Assembly: GCA_002304735.1 (NCBI GenBank) | Contig: DBIU01000083.1 | Location: 18,067-32,308, forward strand | Direction of reading: 5' to 3' | Length of the DNA: 14,242 bases | Origin: Ruminococcaceae bacterium UBA794 | Lineage (GTDB): Bacteria; Bacillota; Clostridia; Oscillospirales; Ruminococcaceae | Part shown: positions 1-6,805 of the stretch, piece by piece | How positions within the stretch are numbered: position 1 is the stretch's first letter | Layout: every line of letters starts with the position of its first letter | Made by a program: the position numbers and the translations under genes | The notes under the pieces: generated by a model | Seen by the model: only the letters and a program-made list of their open reading frames with translations | What the model was told of the DNA's origin: nothing | Database searches by the model: none

Positions 1-1
1 C

Positions 2-1036
2 GGCGCGGGTATCGGCGGCGGCAGCAGCGGAGAAGGCTCAATAATCACAATTTTGGGCGGCGAAGTCACCGCGAACGGCGGCAGCGGCGCAGCCGGAATC
101 GGCGGCGGAAACAGTGGTAGCTGTGAGGATATCTACATAATCGGCGGCGATGTTACCGCGACCGGCAAAAACGGCGGCGCAGGAATCGGCGGAGGCGGCG
201 ACGGTGAGTGTAGTTCTATCCACATATACGATGGCAAAGTTAACGCGAACGGAGGCTCCGGCGGCGCGGGCATCGGCGGCGGCACCAACGGAAAAGGCTC
301 GAATATCGAAATATCGGGCGGCAATGTCACCGCGACAGGCGGCTACGGCGGCGCAGGAATCGGCGGCGGCAACAACGGAGAAGGCTCAGAAATCACAATT
401 TCAGGCGGCGATGTTACCGCGAACGGCGGCAGCGACGCAGCGGGAATCGGCGGCGGCAGCGCCAAAAATGGCTCGAATATCAAAATAACGAACGGCACGG
501 CTAAAGCGACAGGCGGCACAAACGGCGCGGGAATCGGCGGCGGCAGTGGCGGCGAAGGAAACGGTATCTACATAGACGACGGCGAAGTCACCGCGAAAGG
601 CGGCGATGGCGGCGCAGGTATCGGCGGCGGCACCGGCGGAAAAGGCTCGTATATCCAAATTAAGAAAGGCACGGTTAACGCAACCGGCGGCAATTACGCG
701 GCGGGTATCGGCGGCGGCAACGGCGAAGAAGGCACGAATATCGAAATAAACGGAGGCGACGTCACCGCAAGCTGCAGTGGAAGTGGCTGCGCGGGTATCG
801 GCGGCAGCACCGGCAAAAATGGCTCTAATATCAAAATAACGAACGGCACGGTTAACGCGACAGGCGGCGAAGGCGCCGCGGGAATCGGCGGCGGCGGCAA
901 CGGCGGAACCGGCTCGAAGATAAACATAAGCGGCGGTAATGTCACCGCAGAGGGCAAATATGGCGGCGCGGGTATCGGCGGCGGCGGCAACGACGGCGGC
1001 GGCAACCGCGGCGTCGCAAAAGACGTCAAAATTTCC
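2..1036 (+). repeat. Tandem coding repeats, 87-nt period (29 residues)
   Basis: Eight successive units have exactly the same 87-nt length, beginning at 56, 143, 230, 317, 404, 491, 578 and 665. Two 90-nt units follow (752, 842), then a longer 105-nt unit (932) and a degenerate one from 1037; a partial unit lies at 2-55. The GAGIGGG core is nearly invariant, while the residues on either side vary. The changes keep the reading frame, so the repeat is selected at protein level. Cysteines occur only in units 1, 2 and 9. Confidence 0.9.
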
Positions 1037-2062
1037 GGCGGTTCTGTTAAGGCAAGCGGCGAAACTCCAATCGGCAGCGGCAAAAGCGCGGAAAGTTCTC
1101 CACTTCCCACAAACGGCAGCGGCAAGAACGTCTATCTCTATGAGATTGACAATCAGAGCAGCGCAGATATAACGATTGACGGCAATGCGTACCCCTCGGC
1201 TCACGGCACGGAAAAGAAGATTTACGCGTATCTTTCCGAGGGCGAAACACACACGATTAAAGTCGGCGATAAGACAACCTACGTTAAGTATAACAACGGT
1301 AAGTTCGAGGAAACAACCGCTCCTTCCTCCTCCACCCCGAGCAGACCGTCCCGACCGAAGCCCGAGCCTGTGGATAACCCGATAATCGGCGGCGAGGAAA
1401 AGAGCTGGAACAGCGTTGCAAAAGAGATTTCCGCGCTTTCCGAGGGCGAGGAAACCACAATCGACCTCAACGGAGCAACAAAAGTCCCCGCGGACGTTAT
1501 CAAGGCAATCAAGGATTCAAAGGCTGTCGTAACGTTTAAGGCGGCAAGCGCGTTCGGTTGGACGATTGACGGCTCGAAGCTCACGGACAGCGACATCGCG
1601 GACATTGACTTTGAGATAAATCTCATCACCGCAGCGGGCACGGAAACGCTCCGCGGAACAGTCGGAACAGGCTTTGCAATCGACAATATCACCGACAAAG
1701 CGGCGCTCAGCATCAGCTTTAAGCAAAATCACGCGGGAAAATTCGCGAATTTGTACAAAATTGTCGATGAAAAGCTCGTTTTTGCCGATAACGTGAGAAT
1801 TGACGAAAACGGCGAAGCGAACGGGCTTACGGTTTACGAAAAAGGCGAATATGTCGTTATGCTCGGCGAAATGAGCGACCGTCCCGGCGATATGAACAGC
1901 GACGGTATTCTCAACGCAAAGGACGCGCTCGCTGTGCTGAAGCACTCATCGAAGCTCGAGCAGGGCAAAAATCCCGCCGTTTCGGACGTTAACGGTGACG
2001 GTTTGATTAACGCGAAGGACGCGCTGTTTATCCTAAAAAAAGCCGCAGGAATTGCGGTATAA
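2..2062 (+). CDS. Secreted Gly-rich repeat protein with C-terminal type I dockerin (5' end missing)
   Basis: The frame is open from the first base, so the true start and signal peptide lie upstream; 686 residues are visible. The first ~345 residues are tandem repeats of 29-30 residues built on GG-x-VTA-x-GG...GAGIGGG...I-x-I. A less regular domain follows (about bases 1090-1310), then a Ser/Pro-rich linker (~1318-1380, TTAPSSSTPSRPSRP) and a domain of ~150 residues starting near SWNSVAKEISAL. The end is a dockerin with two complete Ca-binding loops, DMNSDGILNAKD and DVNGDGLINAKD. Dockerins bind cohesins on scaffoldin or anchoring proteins, so the protein is probably exported and docked at the cell surface or in a cellulosome-like complex. 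Glycine-rich GAGIGGG repeats occur in surface proteins of gut Clostridia, and a beta-solenoid fold is my inference. No catalytic domain is visible in this part. The role is unknown; adhesion or carbohydrate binding is plausible. Confidence 0.9.
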   Translation, partial: GAGIGGGSSGEGSIITILGGEVTANGGSGAAGIGGGNSGSCEDIYIIGGDVTATGKNGGAGIGGGGDGECSSIHIYDGKVNANGGSGGAGIGGGTNGKGSNIEISGGNVTATGGYGGAGIGGGNNGEGSEITISGGDVTANGGSDAAGIGGGSAKNGSNIKITNGTAKATGGTNGAGIGGGSGGEGNGIYIDDGEVTAKGGDGGAGIGGGTGGKGSYIQIKKGTVNATGGNYAAGIGGGNGEEGTNIEINGGDVTASCSGSGCAGIGGSTGKNGSNIKITNGTVNATGGEGAAGIGGGGNGGTGSKINISGGNVTAEGKYGGAGIGGGGNDGGGNRGVAKDVKISGGSVKASGETPIGSGKSAESSPLPTNGSGKNVYLYEIDNQSSADITIDGNAYPSAHGTEKKIYAYLSEGETHTIKVGDKTTYVKYNNGKFEETTAPSSSTPSRPSRPKPEPVDNPIIGGEEKSWNSVAKEISALSEGEETTIDLNGATKVPADVIKAIKDSKAVVTFKAASAFGWTIDGSKLTDSDIADIDFEINLITAAGTETLRGTVGTGFAIDNITDKAALSISFKQNHAGKFANLYKIVDEKLVFADNVRIDENGEANGLTVYEKGEYVVMLGEMSDRPGDMNSDGILNAKDALAVLKHSSKLEQGKNPAVSDVNGDGLINAKDALFILKKAAGIAV

Positions 2063-2070
2063 AAAACAAA

Positions 2071-2099
2071 ACGAGCTTGCACGCGCAGGCTCGTTTTTT
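2071..2099 (+). terminator. Rho-independent terminator of the dockerin gene
   Basis: A 10-bp stem (ACGAGCTTGC with GCAGGCTCGT, one G-U pair) closes a four-base ACGC loop and is followed directly by six T. It begins 9 bases after the TAA stop. A-rich sequence on the left side could make it act on the other strand too, but no minus-strand gene ends here. Confidence 0.9.
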
Positions 2100-2109
2100 G
2101 CGGATTTAC

Positions 2110-2138
2110 TTGAAAAACTCGGAAAAATGTGGTATAAT
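2110..2138 (+). promoter_or_regulatory. Promoter of the SAP/DUF6434-like gene
   Basis: TTGAAA (2110-2115), a 17-base spacer and a perfect TATAAT (2133-2138) preceded by TGG, an extended -10. It lies just after the preceding terminator. The expected start of transcription is near 2145, giving a leader of about 23 bases with a GGGAGA ribosome binding site at 2157-2162. Confidence 0.85.
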
Positions 2139-2167
2139 GGAATGAGAATAATTATCGGGAGAAAAAA

Positions 2168-2743
2168 ATGTCAGAAAGACCATTGTTAAGCCAAATTAAA
2201 GACGGAAAAACGCTTCGCGAATACTACTTTTTGAAAGAAGAACTGGTTGGTTTTTGTCGGGAAAACGGCTTGCCGACAACGGGCGGAAAGCTTGAATTAA
2301 CCGAAAGAATTGCCGTTTTTCTTGACTCGGGCGAAATAAAGCAAGCTTCTTCGGCGCGCGTAAAATCCAAGCCGATTGTCGGAGAAATAACAAAATCAAG
2401 CGTAATCGAGCCGAATTTTGTATGCTCCGAGAAGCACCGCGCTTTCTTCAAAGAACAAATCGGAAAGAGCTTTTCGTTTAATGTTGCGTTTCAGAAATGG
2501 CTGAAAAGCAACAGCGGGAAAACCTACGGCGAGGCAATTGAAGCCTATTCGCAGATTTTGGAGGAGAAGAAAAACGGCAAAAAATCAATCGACAAGCAGT
2601 TCGAGTACAACACCTATATCCGTGATTTTTTCGCCGATAATTCGGGAAAAAGCCTGTCCGACGCGATAAAGTGCTGGAATTTCAAGAAAAGCCAAAAAGG
2701 TCACAATAAATACGAGCGCTCGGATTTATCCGCGCTGAAATAG
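2168..2743 (+). CDS. SAP domain / DUF6434-like protein
   Basis: A 191-residue soluble protein without signal peptide or membrane segment. Residues ~18-55 (from FLKEELVGFCRENGLP) look like a SAP helix-extended loop-helix, a small motif often linked to DNA or RNA binding. The C-terminal part, with FADNSGKSLSDAIKCWNFKK, matches my memory of DUF6434. An earlier stretch with the same pattern, FKEQIGKSFSFNVAFQKWLK, suggests two copies of that unit. The start is fixed by GGGAGA six bases upstream of ATG and by a near-consensus promoter. It appears to be transcribed alone, with 139 bases before the next gene. Such proteins are widespread in Bacillota but of unknown function; nucleic-acid binding is an inference from SAP only. 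Confidence 0.75.
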   Translation: MSERPLLSQIKDGKTLREYYFLKEELVGFCRENGLPTTGGKLELTERIAVFLDSGEIKQASSARVKSKPIVGEITKSSVIEPNFVCSEKHRAFFKEQIGKSFSFNVAFQKWLKSNSGKTYGEAIEAYSQILEEKKNGKKSIDKQFEYNTYIRDFFADNSGKSLSDAIKCWNFKKSQKGHNKYERSDLSALK

Positions 2744-2882
2744 CAAAACTCCAAGATTTCTTTTGGGACTTTTGGTTAATTAAGATTATTTCGCTTGATT
2801 TTGAAGGTTATCTGCAATCCCGGGCATTACATTGAAATGACAAGCAAACACAGCGAACATAACAACATTTGGAGGAACGAAA

Positions 2883-3578
2883 ATGACCTATGTTATGAGC
2901 GATATCCACGGAAAATACGAAAAATATGCCGAGATGCTGAAGAAAATCGAATTTAGCAAAGACGACGAGCTTATCGTCGTGGGAGATATCGTAGACCGCG
3001 GTGAAAAGCCGATTGAGGTGCTTCGGGATATGATGTCGCGGGAAAACGTGACGCCGATTATAGGAAATCACGACCTGGTGGCGCTTACGGTTCTTCCGCA
3101 GCTTAACGAAGCGATTTTGAACGGCGGCGAAATTGACGAAAAGCTAAAGGAAACGCTGAATATCTGGCTTGACGACGGCGGGAAAACCACGGTAAACGGC
3201 TTCTGCGGGATATCGAGCGACAACGAGCGGCGCGAAATTTTGGATTATCTCGATGAATTTCTGCCTTACGAAGCGATTGATATTGAGGAAAAATCGTTTG
3301 TGATGGTTCACGCGGGGCTTGGAAACTTCCGTCCCGATAAGAAATTTCGCGAATACACGGAAGAAGAACTTCTTTTCTCGCGTCCCGAGCCGAATGAAAG
3401 ATATTTTGAAAACGAAGATATTATCGTGATTGTAGGTCACACGCCGACGCTTACAATCACGGGAAAAGCGGAAATTCTCAAAAGCGAGGGCAAAATTTTC
3501 ATTGATTGCGGAGCGTGTTATCCGAGCGGCAGATTAGCCTGCCTTTGTCTTGAAACGATGGAGGAATTTTACGTCTGA
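2883..3578 (+). CDS. PPP-family metallophosphatase (Ser/Thr protein phosphatase-like)
   Basis: 231 residues carrying the ordered PPP signatures: DIHG (7-10), GDIVDRG (34-40), GNHD (61-64), a metal-binding His in VHAGL (143) and VGHTP (184-188). These bind the two-metal centre that hydrolyses phosphomonoesters, or dinucleoside polyphosphates in the ApaH branch. The length and the C-terminal IDCGACYPSGRLACL segment resemble bacterial PrpA/Stp-like members, but the substrate cannot be told from sequence. It is probably cytoplasmic, as no signal peptide is seen. GGAGG at 2871-2875 sets the ATG start. I found no convincing promoter in the 139-base gap upstream, so it may be read through from the SAP-domain gene or use a weak promoter. 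Confidence 0.88.
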   Translation: MTYVMSDIHGKYEKYAEMLKKIEFSKDDELIVVGDIVDRGEKPIEVLRDMMSRENVTPIIGNHDLVALTVLPQLNEAILNGGEIDEKLKETLNIWLDDGGKTTVNGFCGISSDNERREILDYLDEFLPYEAIDIEEKSFVMVHAGLGNFRPDKKFREYTEEELLFSRPEPNERYFENEDIIVIVGHTPTLTITGKAEILKSEGKIFIDCGACYPSGRLACLCLETMEEFYV

Positions 3579-3586
3579 ACATACAA

Positions 3587-3610
3587 AAGCGGCCGTTTTC
3601 GCGGTCGCTT
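3587..3610. terminator. Hairpin between convergent genes, probable shared terminator
   Basis: A 9-bp stem (AAGCGGCCG with CGGTCGCTT, one G-U pair) with a six-base loop starts 8 bases after the phosphatase stop and lies 33 bases from the methyltransferase stop on the other strand. On the minus strand it runs into TTTTGT, a better tail than the CTGCTTTAT on the plus strand. It most likely serves the methyltransferase operon and perhaps both. Confidence 0.6.
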
Positions 3611-3642
3611 CTGCTTTATATGAGGGGTTATATTAGGACAAG

Positions 3643-4359
3643 TCACTTCTTTTTAAGGATAACGGAAATGAAATTGAGATATTTTCCGCCGCCCGCTTCC
3701 ATTGTTTTCCTGTCGCCAACGGCATATTCGTTATCCTGCTTGAGCCAATCCGCCCAGACCTCCTCGTTGCTCTCCATTTCGGAAACGGAGATAACCTCGG
3801 CGCCCTTGCAGGCGCTCACGATGTCTTTCCAGTAATCCGCGTCGTGGATATAATCGAGCTGTTCGGGAGTCCACGAAAGCAAAAGCTCCGGCGGAATATT
3901 GTCGTGCAAATCCTTTTTCATACCGGTAATCGCAAGGTAGATGTATCCGCCGCTCTTGATGAACGGAAGCAGCTTTTCGTCAAGAAAGCTTTTGTCGCGT
4001 CCGAAGTAATTGTATGAATCAACGCACACAAGACCGTCGAAAAAGTCCTTCTCGAACGGCAAATCCGTCGCGTCCGCCTTAACGGGGACTATCTGTTCCC
4101 TGCTAAGACCCATCGAATCGAAGAATTTGCGGTTTTCATCGGGGTCGCTCCAGAGGTCGGCGGCATAGACCGTAAAACCGTATTCCTTCGCAAGAAAAAC
4201 GCTTGTCAGTCCCTGCCCGCTTCCAAGGTCGCAGACGACGCTTCCCGCGGGGATTTTGCAGTCGAGAAGCAGCTCCTCCTCAAGCTTAATCGGGTTCGGA
4301 CCCATAATTTTGCTCTGTAATTCGGGGGTATTGTACTTTTCGCTTTTAATGTACTTCAT
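3643..4359 (-). CDS. Class I SAM-dependent methyltransferase
   Basis: 238 residues with a Rossmann-like methyltransferase core: motif I DLGSGQG (44-50) for S-adenosylmethionine, an acidic residue at the end of the second strand (YAADLW, 65-70), and KADATDLPF (94-102) as the adenine-contacting segment. The C-terminal half, with an SWTPEQLDYIHDADYW segment, probably covers the acceptor site. The methyl acceptor is unknown; small-molecule methylation fits this Methyltransf_11/25-type fold. AAGGAG lies 9 bases upstream of ATG. The gene follows the TetR regulator by 18 bases, so the two are almost surely cotranscribed and this gene is the likely regulated output. It could act in detoxification, but no sequence evidence shows that. 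Confidence 0.85.
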   Translation of the reverse strand: MKYIKSEKYNTPELQSKIMGPNPIKLEEELLLDCKIPAGSVVCDLGSGQGLTSVFLAKEYGFTVYAADLWSDPDENRKFFDSMGLSREQIVPVKADATDLPFEKDFFDGLVCVDSYNYFGRDKSFLDEKLLPFIKSGGYIYLAITGMKKDLHDNIPPELLLSWTPEQLDYIHDADYWKDIVSACKGAEVISVSEMESNEEVWADWLKQDNEYAVGDRKTMEAGGGKYLNFISVILKKK

Positions 4360-4377
4360 TGTAATTTCTCCTTTTCA

Positions 4378-4989
4378 TTAATTTGCGTATCTGTCAAAAA
4401 AGCTCTTGATACAGCTCTTAAGAAGCCCTATCAAATCGTTTTTTCCGCAATTTCTGTCCGAAATATTAACCAGCAGAAAAAACGCTGAATAATACTCGGC
4501 GGCAAGCCGCTTCGGTTCGTCATTTTTCAGAACATTTTCCGCAATCATCTCGCGGAAAATATCTTCCATATATTCAACAGGACCCTCTGCGATGGTTTTT
4601 CCGTATAACTCAGCCATTTCCGCGCTGCGATACTGTTCAATCGTCAACATTCTGCGAAAATCCGCCGCAAAACTGTCCTCCGTCCAGAAAACGAACTGCG
4701 AAACGGTAAAATTCACGACGTTTTCGATTGAAATATCGCGGTAAATCTGCGGATTATCGTCAAATCTTTCCGCGGGAACACCGCTTTTTTGAGAGCTTTT
4801 CGAGTCGCTTTGATACATTCGCGCGACAATGCTGTCAAAAATATCGCGCTTGTTCTTATAGTGCTTATAAAGCGCGCCCTTCGTTATGCCGAGTTCTCCT
4901 GCGATATCGCTTACGGAAACGGCTTCATAACCGTCTTTCGCGAATAACCGAAGCGCCGTTGTAAGTATCTGTTCTTTTGTATCCGACAT
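4378..4989 (-). CDS. TetR/AcrR family transcriptional regulator
   Basis: 203 residues. The N-terminal domain is typical: helix 1 KEQILTTALRLFAKDGY (5-21) and a helix-turn-helix spanning SVSDIAGELGITKGALYKHY (25-44). The rest should be the all-helical ligand-binding and dimer domain, which does not reveal a ligand. The start is supported by AAAGGAG 8 bases upstream. It is the first gene of a two-gene operon with the downstream methyltransferase. The promoter contains two 18-bp inverted repeats that are the expected binding sites for this protein, so negative autoregulation is likely. A divergent flavodoxin-like gene starts 170 bases away, and its promoter does not contain the same repeat. Confidence 0.92.
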   Translation of the reverse strand: MSDTKEQILTTALRLFAKDGYEAVSVSDIAGELGITKGALYKHYKNKRDIFDSIVARMYQSDSKSSQKSGVPAERFDDNPQIYRDISIENVVNFTVSQFVFWTEDSFAADFRRMLTIEQYRSAEMAELYGKTIAEGPVEYMEDIFREMIAENVLKNDEPKRLAAEYYSAFFLLVNISDRNCGKNDLIGLLKSCIKSFFDRYAN

Positions 4990-5005
4990 TAATTTCTCCT
5001 TTGTA

Positions 5006-5023
5006 AGTAAACGACCGTTTACT
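5006..5023. promoter_or_regulatory. TetR operator O1 (start-site copy)
   Basis: AGTAAACGACCGTTTACT: two perfect 8-base arms around a central AC. It lies between the -10 hexamer and the tetR start codon and covers the predicted transcription start. Assignment to the adjacent TetR protein is inferred from position, symmetry and length. Confidence 0.82.
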
Positions 5024-5025
5024 AT

Positions 5026-5054
5026 ATTATAGCAAACGACCGTTTACTTGTCAA
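5026..5054 (-). promoter_or_regulatory. Consensus promoter of the tetR-methyltransferase operon
   Basis: Read on the minus strand: TTGACA (5049-5054), 17-base spacer, TATAAT (5026-5031). Both hexamers are perfect. The predicted start of transcription is near 5019, inside the downstream operator copy. Confidence 0.9.
5031..5048. promoter_or_regulatory. TetR operator O2 (spacer copy)
   Basis: AGCAAACGACCGTTTACT, differing from O1 by one base, starts exactly 25 bases from O1. It occupies all 17 bases between the -35 and -10 hexamers plus the last -10 base, so a bound dimer would directly block RNA polymerase. Confidence 0.82.
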
Positions 5055-5080
5055 GGGGTTTGAGAAATTTTTTTCTGCTA

Positions 5081-5109
5081 TTGACAAATAATACAATTTG
5101 ATGTATAAT
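5081..5109 (+). promoter_or_regulatory. Consensus promoter of the flavodoxin-like gene
   Basis: TTGACA (5081-5086), 17-base spacer and TATAAT (5104-5109), both hexamers perfect. The predicted start is near 5116, leaving a leader of about 44 bases. The TetR operators end 32 bases before this -35. Confidence 0.9.
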
Positions 5110-5159
5110 CAATAATATATAACAGACAAAACAAGCTAATCACACAAAGGAGAATTAAA

Positions 5160-5666
5160 ATGAACAAACTGACAGCGATTGTTTACACAACAAAAATGGG
5201 ACATACGCGACAATATGCGGAAATTCTCGCGGAAAAAACGGGACTTAAGGCATACTCGCTTGACGAAGCCGCGAAAACGCTCGCGAAAGGCAGCAAAATA
5301 ATCTATCTCGGCTGGATTTACGCAAGCAATATCAAGGGCTTTTCCCGCGCCGCGAAGCGTTTTGAGGTATGCGCGGTATGCGGAGTGGGCTTATGCGACA
5401 CGGGAACGCTGATTGACGAGGTGCGCGCGAAAACCAAAATTCCCGCAGAAATACCGCTGTTCACAATTCAGGGCGGCATAGACGGAACGAAGCTCAAGGG
5501 TATGGATAAAATGCTGATTTCAATGCTGATTAAAGGGCTTGAAAACACGAAAGAGCCGACAGAAACCGACAAGCATATGCTTGAGCTTATGAAAAACAAC
5601 GTAAATTACGTCAGCGAAAGCAATCTCGCGGAGTTTCTTGAGTATTACGGCGAAAATTTCTTATAA
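5160..5666 (+). CDS. Flavodoxin-domain protein
   Basis: 168 residues. The N-terminal strand followed by YTTKMGHTRQYAE (9-21) fits a flavodoxin phosphate-binding loop for FMN. Later segments IIYLGWIYASNIKGF and PLFTIQGGIDGTKLKGM agree with the Flavodoxin_5 / HemG-like group rather than with classical short electron-carrier flavodoxins. It is likely a soluble redox protein; the electron partner is unknown. AAAGGAG lies 7 bases before ATG, and a perfect promoter sits upstream. It is monocistronic, ending at a hairpin shared with the convergent sigma operon. It is divergent from the TetR gene, so co-regulation is possible but unproven. HemG activity (protoporphyrinogen oxidation) should not be assumed. 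Confidence 0.8.
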   Translation: MNKLTAIVYTTKMGHTRQYAEILAEKTGLKAYSLDEAAKTLAKGSKIIYLGWIYASNIKGFSRAAKRFEVCAVCGVGLCDTGTLIDEVRAKTKIPAEIPLFTIQGGIDGTKLKGMDKMLISMLIKGLENTKEPTETDKHMLELMKNNVNYVSESNLAEFLEYYGENFL

Positions 5667-5670
5667 AAAA

Positions 5671-5699
5671 TCGGGCAGCCACCTTGCGTGACTGCCCGA
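5671..5699 (-). terminator. Terminator of the dgt-dnaG-rpoD operon
   Basis: Outer stem of 8 bp (TCGGGCAG with CTGCCCGA) plus an inner CAC/GTG stem across one C-A mismatch. On the minus strand it is followed by six T and lies 5 bases after the sigma-gene stop. On the plus strand only A-rich sequence follows, so it acts mainly for the minus strand, though it also sits just after the flavodoxin-like stop. Confidence 0.85.
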
Positions 5700-5704
5700 A
5701 AATA

Positions 5705-6766
5705 TTAGTCGAGAAATACTTTGAGAGCCTTGCTTTTGCCCTGAGTTCTGAGCTTTCTGAGCGCTTTCGCCTCAATCTGACGTATTCTCTCGCGCGTAAC
5801 CTTGAATTGCCGACCGACTTCCTCAAGCGTATGCGAACGGTCATACCCCACCCCGTATCTGAATTTCAGAACCTCGCGTTCTCTTTCGGGAAGCGTGTTA
5901 AGCGCCTTGTTCAGTTCGTCCTTAAACACGGCTTTCATCGCGGTGTCAATCGGCGCGGGCGCGTCCTCGTCGGGGATAAAATCGCCGAGATAGCTGTCCT
6001 CTTCCTCGCCGACGGGAGCTTCAAGCGAAACGGGGTCCTGTGAAATTCTGATAATCTCGCGAACCCTGTCGGGACTCATATTAAGCTCGCGTGAAATTTC
6101 GTCGATGGTCGGCTCGTGACCGTTCTTATGGAGAAGCATATTCTGCGCTTTTTTTACCTTAGAAATGGTTTCAACCATATGCACGGGTATACGGATAGTT
6201 CTCGCTTGGTCTGCAATAGCGCGCGTAATCGCCTGTCTAATCCACCAAGTCGCGTATGTCGAGAACTTATACCCCTTTGTGTGGTCAAACTTCTCGACAG
6301 CCTTTATAAGGCCGCTGTAACCCTCCTGAATGAGGTCGAGAAGCGGCATTCCGCGTCCGACATAATGCTTCGCGATGCTGACAACAAGTCTCATATTCGC
6401 GACAATCAGCCTGTCGCGCGCGCTCTGGTCGCCCTCGGAAATCTTCTGCGCAAGCTCAATCTCCTCCTCCGCGGAAAGAAGCGGTATTCTGCCGATTTCG
6501 CGGAGATGAATTTTAACCGGGTCGTCGATAACGGCGTTTCCCTGCGCGTCGCTCTCATCGTTATATTCAAGCGCCTTGTTCAGGTCCTCGTCAACAACGA
6601 AATCGTCCTCAATCTTTATATTGTTCTTGTCGAGAAATTCATTGAGCTTGTCGATATCCACGTCCGCTTCGTCAATCAAGCTGTAAATTTCGCTGGCGCT
6701 GAGAGTTCCCGTCTGCTTTCCGCGTTCAAGAAGCTCGTTGAAGATATTTTTCTCGGTACTGTTCAT
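5705..6766 (-). CDS. rpoD: Second RpoD/SigA-type sigma factor (tandem paralogue)
   Basis: 353 residues from the ATG at 6766. An in-frame TTG three bases earlier would lie only 4 bases from AAAGGA, against 7 for the ATG. It has a short region 1.1-like N-terminus (LSASEIYSLIDEADVDIDKL), region 1.2 (PVKIHLREIGRIPLLSAEEE), complete regions 2.1-2.4 with KFSTYATWWIRQAITRAI, region 3 and region 4.2 with VTRERIRQIEAKALRKLR. The -10- and -35-reading residues match those of the sigma gene just upstream, so overlapping promoter choice is expected. Departures are LIQEGYSGL where the paralogue has LIQEGNVGL, a YGVGYDRSH loop, and a C-terminus lacking the usual HPxRSRKLRDFL ending. It is probably a group 2 or redundant primary sigma factor; function under special growth conditions is inference. 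Confidence 0.9.
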   Translation of the reverse strand: MNSTEKNIFNELLERGKQTGTLSASEIYSLIDEADVDIDKLNEFLDKNNIKIEDDFVVDEDLNKALEYNDESDAQGNAVIDDPVKIHLREIGRIPLLSAEEEIELAQKISEGDQSARDRLIVANMRLVVSIAKHYVGRGMPLLDLIQEGYSGLIKAVEKFDHTKGYKFSTYATWWIRQAITRAIADQARTIRIPVHMVETISKVKKAQNMLLHKNGHEPTIDEISRELNMSPDRVREIIRISQDPVSLEAPVGEEEDSYLGDFIPDEDAPAPIDTAMKAVFKDELNKALNTLPEREREVLKFRYGVGYDRSHTLEEVGRQFKVTRERIRQIEAKALRKLRTQGKSKALKVFLD

Positions 6767-6805
6767 CAACGTATCCTTTCATCAATTCTACATTATATGT
6801 AACTC

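Noticed and set aside
1..1036. CRISPR array or non-coding satellite
   Set aside because: The regular repeats stay in one open reading frame, have no unique spacers of constant size, and vary at the protein level like a repeat protein.
401..1252. Long minus-strand open frame (283 residues) opposite the glycine-rich repeats
   Set aside because: It is the mirror of a GC-rich repeat and has no ribosome binding site; its Ala/Arg-rich repeats simply follow the coding repeats of the other strand.
2832..2860. Possible promoter TTGAAA...GAACAT before the phosphatase gene
   Set aside because: The -10 match is too poor to call; no better candidate was found in the gap.
2837..2882. Small open frame starting at ATG 2837
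   Set aside because: It lacks a ribosome binding site and runs out of frame into the phosphatase gene.
6116..6802. Plus-strand open frame of 228 residues opposite the second sigma gene
   Set aside because: Shadow of rpoD; a similar shadow (7190-7495) appears opposite the first sigma gene because the two DNAs are alike.
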